A stretch of DNA of 64,000 bases from the NCBI GenBank assembly GCA_018389105.1, contig JACATO010000337.1, positions 558,001-622,000 of the forward strand, written 5' to 3'. This document shows positions 53,663 to 64,000 of the stretch, piece by piece. Under the pieces are notes generated by a model, which was not told where the DNA came from, did not search any database, and worked only from the letters and a program-made list of their open reading frames with translations. The first letter of the stretch is position 1. Every line of letters begins with the position of its first letter. Source of the DNA: Nautilus pompilius. Taxonomy: Eukaryota > Mollusca > Cephalopoda > Nautilida > Nautilidae. The position numbers and the translations under genes are program-made.

Positions 53663-54974
53663 GGTGGTTGAGGAGGGGGAGCGCCCTCCGGTTTTGACAT
53701 ACTGCGGGGACCCAGTCGTTGAGTAATGGGGTTCATTCACTACGCTCGACCTCCCCCTACCCGTTTCGGAAGACTTGATCTCAAGCGACCCTTAATAGGG
53801 CTTCTTCACGACACTTGAGAGCCTTCATAACCGGCTCCGTCGCCTCGAGTTGGACTTCGGTTGTCAAGACGACGATTTACGGCCGTTCCGAGCCCTGCAC
53901 AGTAAAAACCCGTTTACCGCCGGCCCCTGTTCCCTTTCCGGATGTGAAAAGTTCCAGCAAGCAGCGCCACCGAGGTGCCGTTATAACAAGACCCCTTTAA
54001 ATGTCGGTACTATACTGGCTTTGCGACACGAGGCCGCCTCTCTGACGCAGGGAACGGCTGTCGTGAAAGGTAGGACGGTCTGGAGCGAAACGGCAGACAT
54101 CTTTGAAATCTGCCCCCCCCCACTCATGCGAGTAATCGAAAACTGAGTCTCATTTTCCTTATCTTTCTGATATCTACTGTCTGGTCACCACCATCGGAGC
54201 CGGGTAGTACGGACACCTATAAACTGTCTTTCCGGCCTCGAAGATGGTCCCATAGCCCTGACTATCGGTATGGCGCAAATAATAGCCGTCTGTTTATACC
54301 ACAGACGTATTCAATATCACACGTTAGCATCGGACCTTCACTTGTTCACATAATCGGTTATACCGACAGCCATCAAGCGAACGGATACGACAGCGCGATG
54401 CAGATCACGGCATCACTGCGAATGGTGTTTCAAGTATATGTATATCTCCGGTTACAGACAGCAGAGTTCAGGTAGTTGTGGACTTCTTTACATTACCGAC
54501 TTCCGAGGATATACGATTACTTTTGCATTCATCTGTCTTCTGCTGACACGAATTCACCCCCCCCCCCCACACCCAACTCCTGTTTATGCGGATTCCGGAT
54601 AACGCATAGATTTTTCCAGGGAGCAGCAACGAGAAGTGGAACTCATCCAGCCGGGTTCCATCTTCGCAGCGAGTTCGGCAGATGTACCAGCGGTAAGGTT
54701 CCTCGCACACCTCAGTAATGCATTCACTGCGTAGTGCGCGCCGCGTATATCGATACTATATATAATTCAGTTTCAGTGCCAAAACCATCAATCACAAATC
54801 ATCATAAGCACATTAAAAAAAAAAAATTAGTTAAAGACTGGAGACGTTCAGACAAAACCCTGCCGGATACCATTACGGCGATGTTCGCATCAGAGATATC
54901 GGTCTGATGATCGCTCTGTTCTCGTCGTTTTGGGTCTTTCGAGATAGGAGGATGAAGGGTGGTTAGAACGGCAT

Positions 54975-54982
54975 TGACGTCA
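54975..54982. promoter_or_regulatory. CRE palindrome next to a CTCF-like motif
   Basis: Full TGACGTCA, with CCGCCATCTAGCAC starting 5 bp downstream. Confidence 0.5.
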
Positions 54983-54985
54983 CAG

Positions 54986-55000
54986 CCCGCCATCTAGCAC
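54986..55000 (-). promoter_or_regulatory. CTCF-like motif
   Basis: On the minus strand GTGCTAGATGGCGGG matches the CTAGATGGCG form of the CTCF core. Confidence 0.45.
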
Positions 55001-57387
55001 ATGCGTGACGCACGACCGCAACCACCTAACAACAATAGCTGTTTGTGGTCTCCCTGACAGGAGAGCCATGTATATCGTCGCCCGTTACAAGTCTGAAAAG
55101 CATCAGAAGACAGACTTCTATGAAACACTTTAGAAACTTCTTCCGATTTAAAATGGGTATAAATGAAATGCCTGCTCCTTGGACGTTTACAGTAGTTTGG
55201 ATTCTACGTAATGTGTAGCTTTGGACAGTTCCCCCCTTTCTTTTCGCTTTGCACGAGAAGAAAATGTGGTGCAGAAAGAGCCCTTTCCCCTATTCGATCT
55301 GAGGGGTGGAAGACGAGGTCCCCCCCCCACCCGGCCGCCGAGTCGTGTCGCACCAGACGTCTGTCCGTTCAGGCGGCCAGTTCTCGTTACCCCAGCAACG
55401 TTAGCTCAGCGTCACCATCGCCATCAACTCGAAAACTCTCACGGGGCCCCGGTCGGTGCGCGCATCCAGGTCTAACAACCGAGCGCTGTATAGAGACCTG
55501 GCGGCGACCAGGGGAACCGCCCCGCAGTGAGACCCTTCGGGCGGGACGTTCCAAAAGTCGAACTTGTAGCTGAAACTTCAGCCGAAAAACGAGCGGAAAT
55601 TACGACAGCAGAGAAATGGTTAGAGACCAAAGTATTCGTCCCCCAACGACATCTCAAACAAAGCAATGAGCGAATGCATTGTTCTTAATTACACAAAGAC
55701 AAAACTATTGTGTATTTATGTGCGGCGCGCGTGATCTGATAACAAAAGGATTTTTAGTACGCGAAACCGGTTTTCGAGCCGTGAAGCGGTTCGGATGTCG
55801 TTCAATAATAATAATAATAATAAACTGGATGAGACCCGGATGTTGGCGTCGTCCAAAGCAAATCTGTACTTGCTTTGAGGGCAATGAGATTTTGAAAAGG
55901 GACCCGGTTCAACGAGTGGACAAGGAGGCCAGTAAATCCCTTTAGTAGACGGTCTGCCTGAAATGGCTGACATATACAAAATTATTATTATTATTAGCAG
56001 GTAATCTGACCGGAATAATAAAAAAAGGTAGGGAAGGAAAAAATGTCGCAGCAATAATAGAAGAGTAATCTTGAAGGAAGGGTATAAAATACCAGACAAC
56101 AGGGGGCATGTACAGTTAGTTTGGCTACAACAAAGGGCAGGAACCGTATCCCGGTCTAGACAGAGGCGGAGAGGAAATATATATCAGTCTGACTTCAAAA
56201 CTGGTTTACAATTGGACTGTCAACGACGATAACCACCGCTATATTCAGTTACAATTCGTTTACCCTTTCCCTCCCATGCACACGCACACAGGGATGTATT
56301 TTATCTGACTGTCCGGTTGTCCTGGTGATATATTAGTCTATTGTTCTCGATTTCAGTGTTTTCAGCTTTACCCAGGAAGAAGAAAACCTCTTAGTAGAAC
56401 TCTTGGACGAGACGAACGAATCCCCGGGTAAGGGACTAGGGGGTTCTATCCGTGTTACTTCTTTCGTGAGCTTGAGAAGGCGGAACCGATGTGCGAGGAG
56501 GGTGGGGTGGGGATTTTGTAGGAATAATAGCGATGTATTAGGGGCCCATGAATTTTCAAAGCGAACTTGTGCTACGACTTATTACGGTTTCCCCCCCGGA
56601 AGAGAGGCTACACAATAGACTGTGCTTCTGTTACCTGCCAGAAAAGGGTTACCAGTCTCGGAGCGCGATGAGAGAGAGAGAGAGACAGGCGGACGGAGGG
56701 AAACCCCTCGCTCCGGGCCCAGTGACACGCTATCTCACTCAACCTTTTGTACAGAAACCCACCTGCCTGGCACCACGAGATTCGCCCGGGTATTTCTCAC
56801 CTGTATCGAATCTCACGCCACCTGTCGCTGGAACCCTTGACGCGCACGTCATCCTCCTCCCCTTGTCTTCCCCGGATAGTTTCACGGGTGGCTAAGATTT
56901 CACCTGTACGGGTACCACCCTGATTAACGAGATTGGACCGACGCCCATTATTTCCGCGGGTAGCATGACCCCAAATCGAGATTTTGCTTAACCTTTTTTC
57001 CTTTGTTGTTGTTGTCCTTTTCCAACAAAAACTCCCCTCATCAGCTTTGTCAGCGAGGATGGAATTCGTCAGACATTTTCAGGCAGAATAATTCCATTTC
57101 GTGATGACGTTCATCAAGATGTTTTGGCATTTCTCTTTTTGTATGTACCTTTTATTAAATACAACCCCCCCCCAAACAAATAATAATAATATAATAATAA
57201 TAGGCACAGATATAAAAGGGGAGAAACTGAAAACCCCTGGCCTGGAGTCCCAGTGTCCAGCCAGCCAGCCAGCCATTCCAAACGGCCCCCCTTTAATTGC
57301 GAAATCCAGCCAATCGCTTCGTCTATAAATTACGGGTGATCCAAGTATCCATGGCGGTGTACACGCGCCTAGGAGATCGGTTGCGGT

Positions 57388-57446
57388 AGCTGTATACACC
57401 TATAGAATTACCGAGACACCTAGACATGCCTGAGGTGTAGACAGCT
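57388..57446. other. Inverted repeat with 14-bp arms
   Basis: AGCTGTATACACCT (57388-57401) pairs with AGGTGTAGACAGCT (57433-57446), with 13 of 14 positions complementary and a 31-nt loop. An ACACCT inside the loop (57416-57421) can compete for the right arm. The context is intergenic. Confidence 0.6.
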
Positions 57447-59511
57447 CCGGAATTACTGGCACCGAATTGCATGGCGGTTTAGGGTAGAGTTGACGGTCAG
57501 CTTACCCGTTTTCTGTTCAAGACGTACCTGTCAGCGGAACACCTATTAAGGGGGCCAGACGGAGGAAGTTATGGAGCTTCGCTTCAGTCAAACGTTCTAC
57601 TTTCATTTTAATAATGATGGTGATGAAAGAGTTGTTCCCATAATTTGCTCTTGAACTGCAAAAATTTAGGCGTAAAGTATAAAAAATTAAGAGTAAAGAA
57701 GAGAAGTCATCCGATTTTGGATAAGTCAAAAAGAAAAAGGGAAAATAAAGGCCTCACCTTCGTTCCGCCCTTTAACCCGAAGGCAGAATCTCTATTCAGA
57801 TTAGACCATCTTCACATCATCACTTGGCGGTAAACGGAGATAGCAGCCCAAATGTCGGGATTTCAAAGAACTGATCTCCAGCTTTACTAAAGTTTTGTGA
57901 GTCAAATCAAAATAATATTTCTAGCTTTAGCGAACTGCGTTTGGAAACCATTGTTCTCTCATCCTCTCCCTTTCTTAAAATTATTAATTTACCCCCCCCC
58001 CCACTTTTTATTATTATTAATGCGCACGCAACGAAATTGGGCTTCGTTTGGAAATTTCATGGCATCCGTCTCCAATTTCATGGCATTAAATTGTATTTAC
58101 CGAGGCGATTGTTTGGGGCGGCGGCTCACCTGGAGAAAACCTTCGTCTTTCACCGGGTCTTCGGACCCATGCTCACGTGCTCACTCTAAAGAATATGCAC
58201 CGTCAGCTAGCCACTCGTCGTTATGGAAACAACCGTACGGGATCACAATATGAATATTCATCAACTTAAAAAAAAAAAGGAAGAAGAAGAAGAAAAGAAG
58301 AGGAGGAGGAGGAGGAGGAACTATTTTATCGAATTTACAACTGGAAACTAGCGGATTTATATTAGATCGCCAGGGTCCGACTGTCACAGTTTAGTTGAGA
58401 AGTCTCCAATCGCGTGGGCTGCGTCTGAATCCGCCGCTCGGAGCATCGGTTGTAGGGGGGCCGGCCGGCTTTGTCTTCTAAGCCGGTGGATACCGAAACG
58501 AAACGGAAATTCCTTTACAGTTCATCTACTCCTCCGACCGCGACTCGTCGTCTTTATTAAGGAAAACAAAATAAGAAATATATGTATATATATATATACG
58601 TGTGTCCTTTAGAGCGAAAGATCTTATATTAGCCATGAACTTAAAAGAATACGAGGGAATTTTCGGAGGACAAAAGACTATTGTTTTACAACTACCCACC
58701 GGGCTGGAGAACGAGTTGTTCCTCGCCTGGTGATTTATCCGCCAGGGGGCTCGAAACCACGTGTTCTTCCAGAACGTCCTCGCTCGCCTCGGTTGGCATT
58801 TATTCGCCTCAATCAGGATTTGTCACCACAGCGCAGAGCCGCCGACCATCTCCAAGATATCCAGGAGGCTGGTACGGATTACGGAAACAAGTGGTGGTTT
58901 TACTTTTAGTTGCCAAACGGATTTAATTTTCAATTTAAAAAAAAAAAAAAATTTCTTTTATTTCAATAATCTGAACTGAAGACAAAGACTTCCGCTGAAA
59001 GAGAAGATTTCTCGGTATAGCGATAGAATAACAATGCCGGGTCGCCATGGGAAAGAACTATTGCGTATTCCAGATCGTTTTGGCGTAGTTCTATCTATTG
59101 CGCATGCGATATTACCGGTGCCATAGCAACGGCTTAGGCACTGTGTATGTCTAATTGCTCTAGCAAGGTTTCGCGCGTGTCGACTGGTTGTGGAAACATA
59201 AAGGAAGAAATATCGTAGATGTTACGTTGTCGTGGTTTCCTGTTTCTTTTTGTAGCCTGGTTGGAAAGGAAGCTTCGTGGTTCGCGGATCTTGGCACTTC
59301 AGACTGTTTAACGAAAAGGTTCAGTGAGCAGTCTTTCAGGGATATTTATGTCTTCGATATGTTCGAGGTTTCCAGAGCATTTGATGGAAAGCCAAATAAA
59401 AGTGTCAAATAAGAGTGAGCAGAAAGGTCAAGTAAGTCGCCACAGGGATGTAGGCATTTACAGAAAGGCCAGGCCTATATTTGAAGTAGAAGGGACGAAA
59501 AGGGAGAAAGT

Positions 59512-59542
59512 AAAAAAAAAAAAAAAAAAAAAGGTTTTATTA

Positions 59543-59593
<51 letters not shown>

Positions 59594-59766
59594 AGAGAGA
59601 TGGAGAGAGATTGAGAGTGAGAGAGAGGGAGAGAGAGAGAGGAGAGAGCTAGAGAGAGAGAGAGACGAGAGATAGAGAGAGAGATCTCCGAGAGAGAGAG
59701 AGATGTCTATTAAAGATGGACAGAGAGGGAGCTATGGAAGCCTCGGGATCTAGGGAGAGATGGAGA

Positions 59767-59811
<45 letters not shown>

Positions 59812-60182
59812 AGATCTAGCTCTAGAGAGCTAGATGGGAGTTCTCTCTAATAGAGATCTCGAGTTGCGAGCGCTTTTCTCTCTCTCGCGATGGCCTCTAT
59901 CGAGTTGGGCTCTATGTAGCTAGTTCGGGCTAGCTTTCGCTCTTTAGAGCGCTCTCTTGCTTTGTTTTCTCTCTGTCTCTCTCTTTCGCTCTCGTCGCGC
60001 TCGCCTCTCGCTATCTCTCGTCGATCTCTTTTCCCGCGCTCTGGGATCGTTCTCTCTGCCTCTCGCTCTGTTCTCGTCCGCTCTTTGCGTTCGCTCTTCC
60101 TCACTCGCTCTCTTCCTGGCTCTCTCGCGCTCACTCGCTCTTTCTTCTCTCCCTTTTCTTCCTCTCCCTCTTTCTCTTCGAA
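59512..60182. repeat. Large GA array followed by a CT-rich array
   Basis: A21 (59512-59532) leads into about 280 bp dominated by (GA)n (59541-59820). After a short mixed segment about 310 bp of CT-rich sequence follows (59870-60182). The halves are roughly inverse complements in composition, so a large imperfect fold-back is possible. The Glu/Arg-rich minus frame (59847-60200) and Ser/Leu-rich plus frames are repeat translations. Confidence 0.9.
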
Positions 60183-60199
60183 CTCCTCTTTTTTTCCCA

Positions 60200-63100
60200 T
60201 CGGTGGTCCCCTAAGTACCTAAAAAACCCCACCCCCCCGGACCCCCTCCCCTACTTTCTCCACATCAATAATCCCCCGTTCTTACACCGGGGAAGCATTT
60301 TCACCCACCTTCAACAAATCAGAAGCGTCTTTCCTAAAGACGGCTTGCAGAAACATTCTAAGACTCTCGTTACGTTGAAAGAGAATACATTTTGTCAAAA
60401 GCAGCGTTGAAGGGCAGCGGGTTGTACTTGGTACCAGATCAATGGTCTCTACTTATCGTCGAGCTACAAAGGTGGTGCCTTCCCACTCTGGACGTTACTC
60501 CCAAGTGTCTTCTACCCAGTGAGTAATGAAGGACCCAAACTCTCTGCTGCTAATGAAGATCTGGCATTGCTTCCGTGCGGCTGGGCAAGGCGACCTATCT
60601 CAAACCGCACCAGTCTAATCCCCCCCCCGAAAACTATTAAAGAGTTCTGGGTTGTAGCTGGCGCTGCCGCAATGCAGCCTGCGTCACACACACAGCCGCC
60701 CCCCCCCCAAACCCCAAGAAAAGTTTGGATCTGGTAAGTGGTTTGGGAAATCGATGTGACCGACAGTATGGACGCCTAATGTCTTTGTATGGAAGAAAGC
60801 GCTCAAAGCGCCATCTCTCGAGTAGAACTCTGTGTACGTACGGCTGACCATATGCCGGACTTTACCGAGTACTTACGAGAGTACCGGTTTAAACATGGCG
60901 GCTAAACAACTTCTGACCTTCAATAAGATAGATTTATAATTAAATGCATAAAAAAACTCACCAGATAAACTGAGTCTATTTGTAATAGGTCCGTCGCCAG
61001 CGGATCAACTTTAACGCTAATTCGTGGTGATCGGGCTAGTCTCGTCTCTGTTCTAAATGGCTGGGGCCGGAATGACGAACCGAAAGAGCTTCTCTAAACA
61101 AAAAAAAAACAAACTCGTTTTGGCATGGAAATAGGGGGATTATATAAAGTAAAGATGAGATGGAAAACAATCGAAGAATGGTAAACCAGGACAGAGTTCT
61201 GAAAAGCCTTTCAGAGGGTTATGAAGTCCTTTTATTTCCCGAAACTGTCTTTCTGGAGTTATCTTCGCGAGACGCTTCGATGTCGCCTTTGGTACCTGGA
61301 CAGACCCCTCAGCCCGTAAATAACCGACTGGTTTCGTCCTATGAGCCCACGTGTTCGCTCTGTTACGTTCCAGCATCGTTGTGGACGCCTGCAGCGCCAT
61401 CTCACAACACCAAACCAGCATCGAACGAACCAAAGGGGAAGGGAGGAACGGCGGAAAACATGACACGTTCCCGTGCGAGCGAACAACAAGTCGTCTCTGG
61501 TCGGATCCTTACCTCGTTTGGTTTGGATGCCGTATTGCAGGAGCAGTCAGGCAGCTCCAGCCTGGGTATGTTGGGGGGGCTGCTACTGGTCGCAGCGAAC
61601 TGTCGGTCTCACTGCTCACCGCCAGACTTTACCCTTACCTAACCATAACATCCTCTGGAAGTCTCCTTCACACCTATTTTTAAATGGGACGGCTCCATCT
61701 GGCCTACGAAACTCACCGACATGGTTTCTTCTCCCTCTTCCTCTCTAACCCCATCCCGGCCTCTCCGGCTTCCTCCCACATCTGAAAAGGAAGAGTTCTT
61801 TTAGAAACCTTCTGCATCACCGCAGAGCTGCAGGTCGGCTGGGGTCGCCTCCCCTGTCGCTGGTCATCGACGACGAATAAGATTAAAATTTCACCTTTTC
61901 TTCACTCTCTTGTCCATAGCGGGCAATTTTTATTACTAATGATGTGGAATTTTTTTTTTAAAATTATAACTTTAACATTTACGGAGGGTAGGGAACAGTT
62001 TGACAAATAAGATGACAGGATCGCATGTTTTCTGTCACAAGCGACCCTAAGAAGTGCCTATCGGTTTACCATAGCCGACGAGTCGCAAATACCATCCTTA
62101 ATGTTCTTCATGAATGCTTCAGAGTCAGCATTCATTTTTTTATGTTCTACATGCCACAACAATGGGATCAGTGCATTTCATTTGCAACATTTTTCCTAGT
62201 AATATCTGTGCACTTCAAAAGACATGGACATTAATCATTATTACGTTTCGAGCACAACTCGTGTTACCATGGAATTGACCTCTACACACACACACACACA
62301 CACACAGTGCGTGTTGAACGGGGTGACAACATAAACCAATATGTTTGACAACAATACAACTGGGCTGAGTGAACAAGAACAAACAGAATACATCTAAAAT
62401 GGCGCTAAAAACATCACGGAACGAATTTCAGAAAAGACATAAATTAGAACACTGCTACACTACCGGGCATATAGACAATCAAAGATGGCCGTCGACAACC
62501 AAAACAACGGCTAGTCCTTTTGAAGCGACTCGTTTGTGTTATCAGAACGAACAATGGAATTAAATAGATAAATTGCTAAGTAAATAATAAATGCAATATA
62601 ATGTATATTAGCCAGCAATTTTTAAAATAAATCTCCTTTGTTCATATCGATCAACGTTTGTTTCATTGTGCGTTCCGCTCTTTTTATACGAACCGTCATT
62701 TTCTCGTGGTCGAACCAGAAGAGAACTATCATGCTGTTGTTTGTCTGCGATCATTAGCCTGTGACGCTACACAATAGCTTGAGACCTGTAACAGATGCGG
62801 CTGCCCGGCATCATCCGACCCGTTAAATACGGCGGGCTTCCGTGAAGAGTGAAACCGGTTTTGGTTTGTTTTTTTGAAGCTGTTTGTGTCATCGAACCCA
62901 GATTAATAAATGGGTAGAGCGAGGTTTCCGCTGTGGCAGGGTGGTTTGCGTGCAGCGGAGAGCCCAGTCGGCCCCTTGCCGCCGACAACGCCCCTTTTTG
63001 GTACCTGTCGATCCGGGAGCAAGAGGAAGAACGCCTTAAAATACGCAATCGTCGCGAGAGGAGAATTTATGGAGCAGCTGCAGGCCGGTAAACCATCACA

Positions 63101-63590
63101 ATGCGTTCGCATTTGTTTCAGCAGCATTTACGAATACAGCCGTTTAAATTTCTAGCGACCAGGAGACGGGGCGACGTTAGGGGCTCGTGCAAGAGCCCGG
63201 AGGACCGGTCAGCGATACGGTTCTTCAAATGAATAAGGCCTTCACCGCTAATTAACTGCAGTCGTTGGTAATTCGCTCACTAAAAAAAAACCTACTAAAG
63301 AAATATTTTCCGATATCTAATCGCGCCAGAATCTCAGTTAATTTGTATTTATGACCCTTGGCTTATCAGCGGCCGCGCGCCGACTTAGATCGACTATTCT
63401 TGTCAGAGAGGAAATACAGTTCCGCGTTAGGAAAAAATCCCACTTCATTGGGGGGGGGGAGATCGGGGAGTCGAAATATTTGCGGAATAAGAGAGCAGAG
63501 GCTGGCTTCCCTAGGTTTGTGCTGACACCAGGTTTCGGAACCGAGGTTACAAACAAAAAACAGTTTGCTGTCCCTACTACTTCTGGAAGT
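60200..63590. other. Intergenic stretch with no supported gene
   Basis: Several overlapping open frames at 61140-61750 on both strands (longest 160 codons, plus, 61160-61642) show no recognisable domain. CTCF-like motifs AGCGCCATCTCTCG (60807-60820) and AGCGCCATCTCACA (61393-61406), a CA repeat (62285-62307) and C-runs (60641-60648, 60702-60709) are present. ATGGCGGC at 60895 and ATGGCGCTA at 62399 resemble start or YY1 contexts but lead only to short frames. Confidence 0.45.
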
Positions 63591-63597
63591 TCAAGTC

Positions 63598-63692
63598 TCT
63601 CTCTCTCTCTCTCGCTCTCCTCTCTCTCACACACACACACACACACTCTCTCTCTCTCGCTCTCTCTCGCTCTCACACACACACACACTCTC

Positions 63693-63742
<50 letters not shown>

Positions 63743-63800
63743 GCTCTCTCTCTCACACCACACAACACACACACACACACTCTCCATCTCTCTCTCACAA
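63598..63800. repeat. CT/CA compound microsatellite
   Basis: About 200 bp alternating between (CT)n and (CA)n blocks. Frames across it are repeat translations. From 63800 to the end of the window the sequence is unremarkable and AT-rich. Confidence 0.95.
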
Positions 63801-64000
63801 AAGAATGGGGGATGAATGTGTCGACAGACCTAAATGTACCGCACATTTTACGATAACTGTTCGGACCCGTGGGCCGTCCATGCAAGTCATATTTTTGAAA
63901 ATTAATTAAAATCAATAAATTATTTACACCTGCTGCTGATGGCAAAAAACTATAAACGCATTGTCAAAAAACAAAACAAAACAACAAAAAATGGGCGGGG

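Larger units (their letters stand above)
52900..59510. other. Intergenic, CpG-richer stretch with no supported gene
   Basis: Parts of it (53.27-53.76, 53.8-55.6 and 56.4-56.9 kb) are GC- and CpG-rich with C/G homopolymers, so there are many short overlapping open frames on both strands, none recognisable. AT-rich interludes carry short AAT/ATT arrays (55805-55822, 55979-55997, 57181-57202). A GAA/GGA repeat lies at 58278-58320. A CRE with an adjacent CTCF-like motif near 54.98 kb is the best hint of function. An unrecognised 5' exon or non-coding RNA promoter is possible. Confidence 0.45.

Noticed and set aside
55760-55800. Box-B-like GGTTTTCGAGCC suggesting a tRNA or SINE
   Set aside because: No box A at a suitable distance, and no cloverleaf can be drawn.
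59847-60200. 117-codon Glu/Arg-rich minus frame
   Set aside because: Translation of the CT-rich repeat array.
60895-60939. ATGGCGGC start-like context (14-codon frame)
   Set aside because: The frame stops after 14 codons without a splice donor. More likely a YY1-like motif or chance.
61140-61748. Overlapping plus frames (160, 110 and 91 codons) and minus frames (108 and 76 codons)
   Set aside because: Frames on both strands are of similar length, with no recognisable domain and no good splice sites supporting an exon.
62369-62563. 64-codon plus frame with an ATGGCGCTA start context
   Set aside because: Short, unrecognised, and in AT-rich DNA without splice or promoter support.
63338-63945. 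Long Ser/Leu/His or Glu/Arg-rich frames on both strands
   Set aside because: Translations of the CT/CA microsatellite.

Overview
The window looks like animal nuclear DNA. It is AT-rich, full of microsatellites and homopolymer runs, and almost free of long open frames. It holds one protein exon that can be identified with confidence: the large first coding exon of a homeodomain-interacting protein kinase (HIPK) on the minus strand (23310-24262). HIPKs are animal kinases. The divergent N-terminus joined to a near-invariant kinase domain, the long introns, the tRNA-derived SINE-like pieces and the many long G/C homopolymer runs suggest an invertebrate, perhaps a mollusc. That taxonomic guess is inference and could be wrong.

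Layout on the minus strand, right to left. A CpG- and G-rich island (about 41.7-44.56 kb) carries a promoter-like cluster: a 14-bp palindrome with an E-box and a CRE, and a CCAAT box 40 bp away. A strong splice donor at 43337/43338 suggests that a non-coding first exon of HIPK ends there. A first intron of about 19 kb would then run to the acceptor at 24280/24279. The coding exon begins with 17 nt of leader containing an in-frame stop, then the ATG. It encodes the N-terminal region and the kinase domain through the activation loop, and ends at a GTAAGA donor. The remaining kinase and C-terminal exons were not found in 1-23300 by eye, so the second intron probably runs off the left edge and is longer than 23 kb.

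The right third (about 44.6-64 kb) lies upstream of HIPK and appears to be intergenic. It is richer in GC and in repeats: several AAT/ATT arrays, a degenerate 23-bp minisatellite (48.5-49.0 kb), a 42-bp minisatellite that stays open as a 14-residue peptide repeat (52.38-52.79 kb), very large GA/CT and CT/CA arrays, a SINE-like fragment and a possible pogo/Tc1-type MITE. No second gene could be supported there.

No novel multi-gene system is visible. The most useful leads are regulatory or structural: six full CRE palindromes, nine CTCF-like motifs mostly upstream of the promoter, two overlapping inverted repeats around two CACGTG boxes in intron 1, a 20-bp perfect palindrome in the second intron, and a HIPK N-terminal motif where arginine may replace the sumoylated lysine known from vertebrates.
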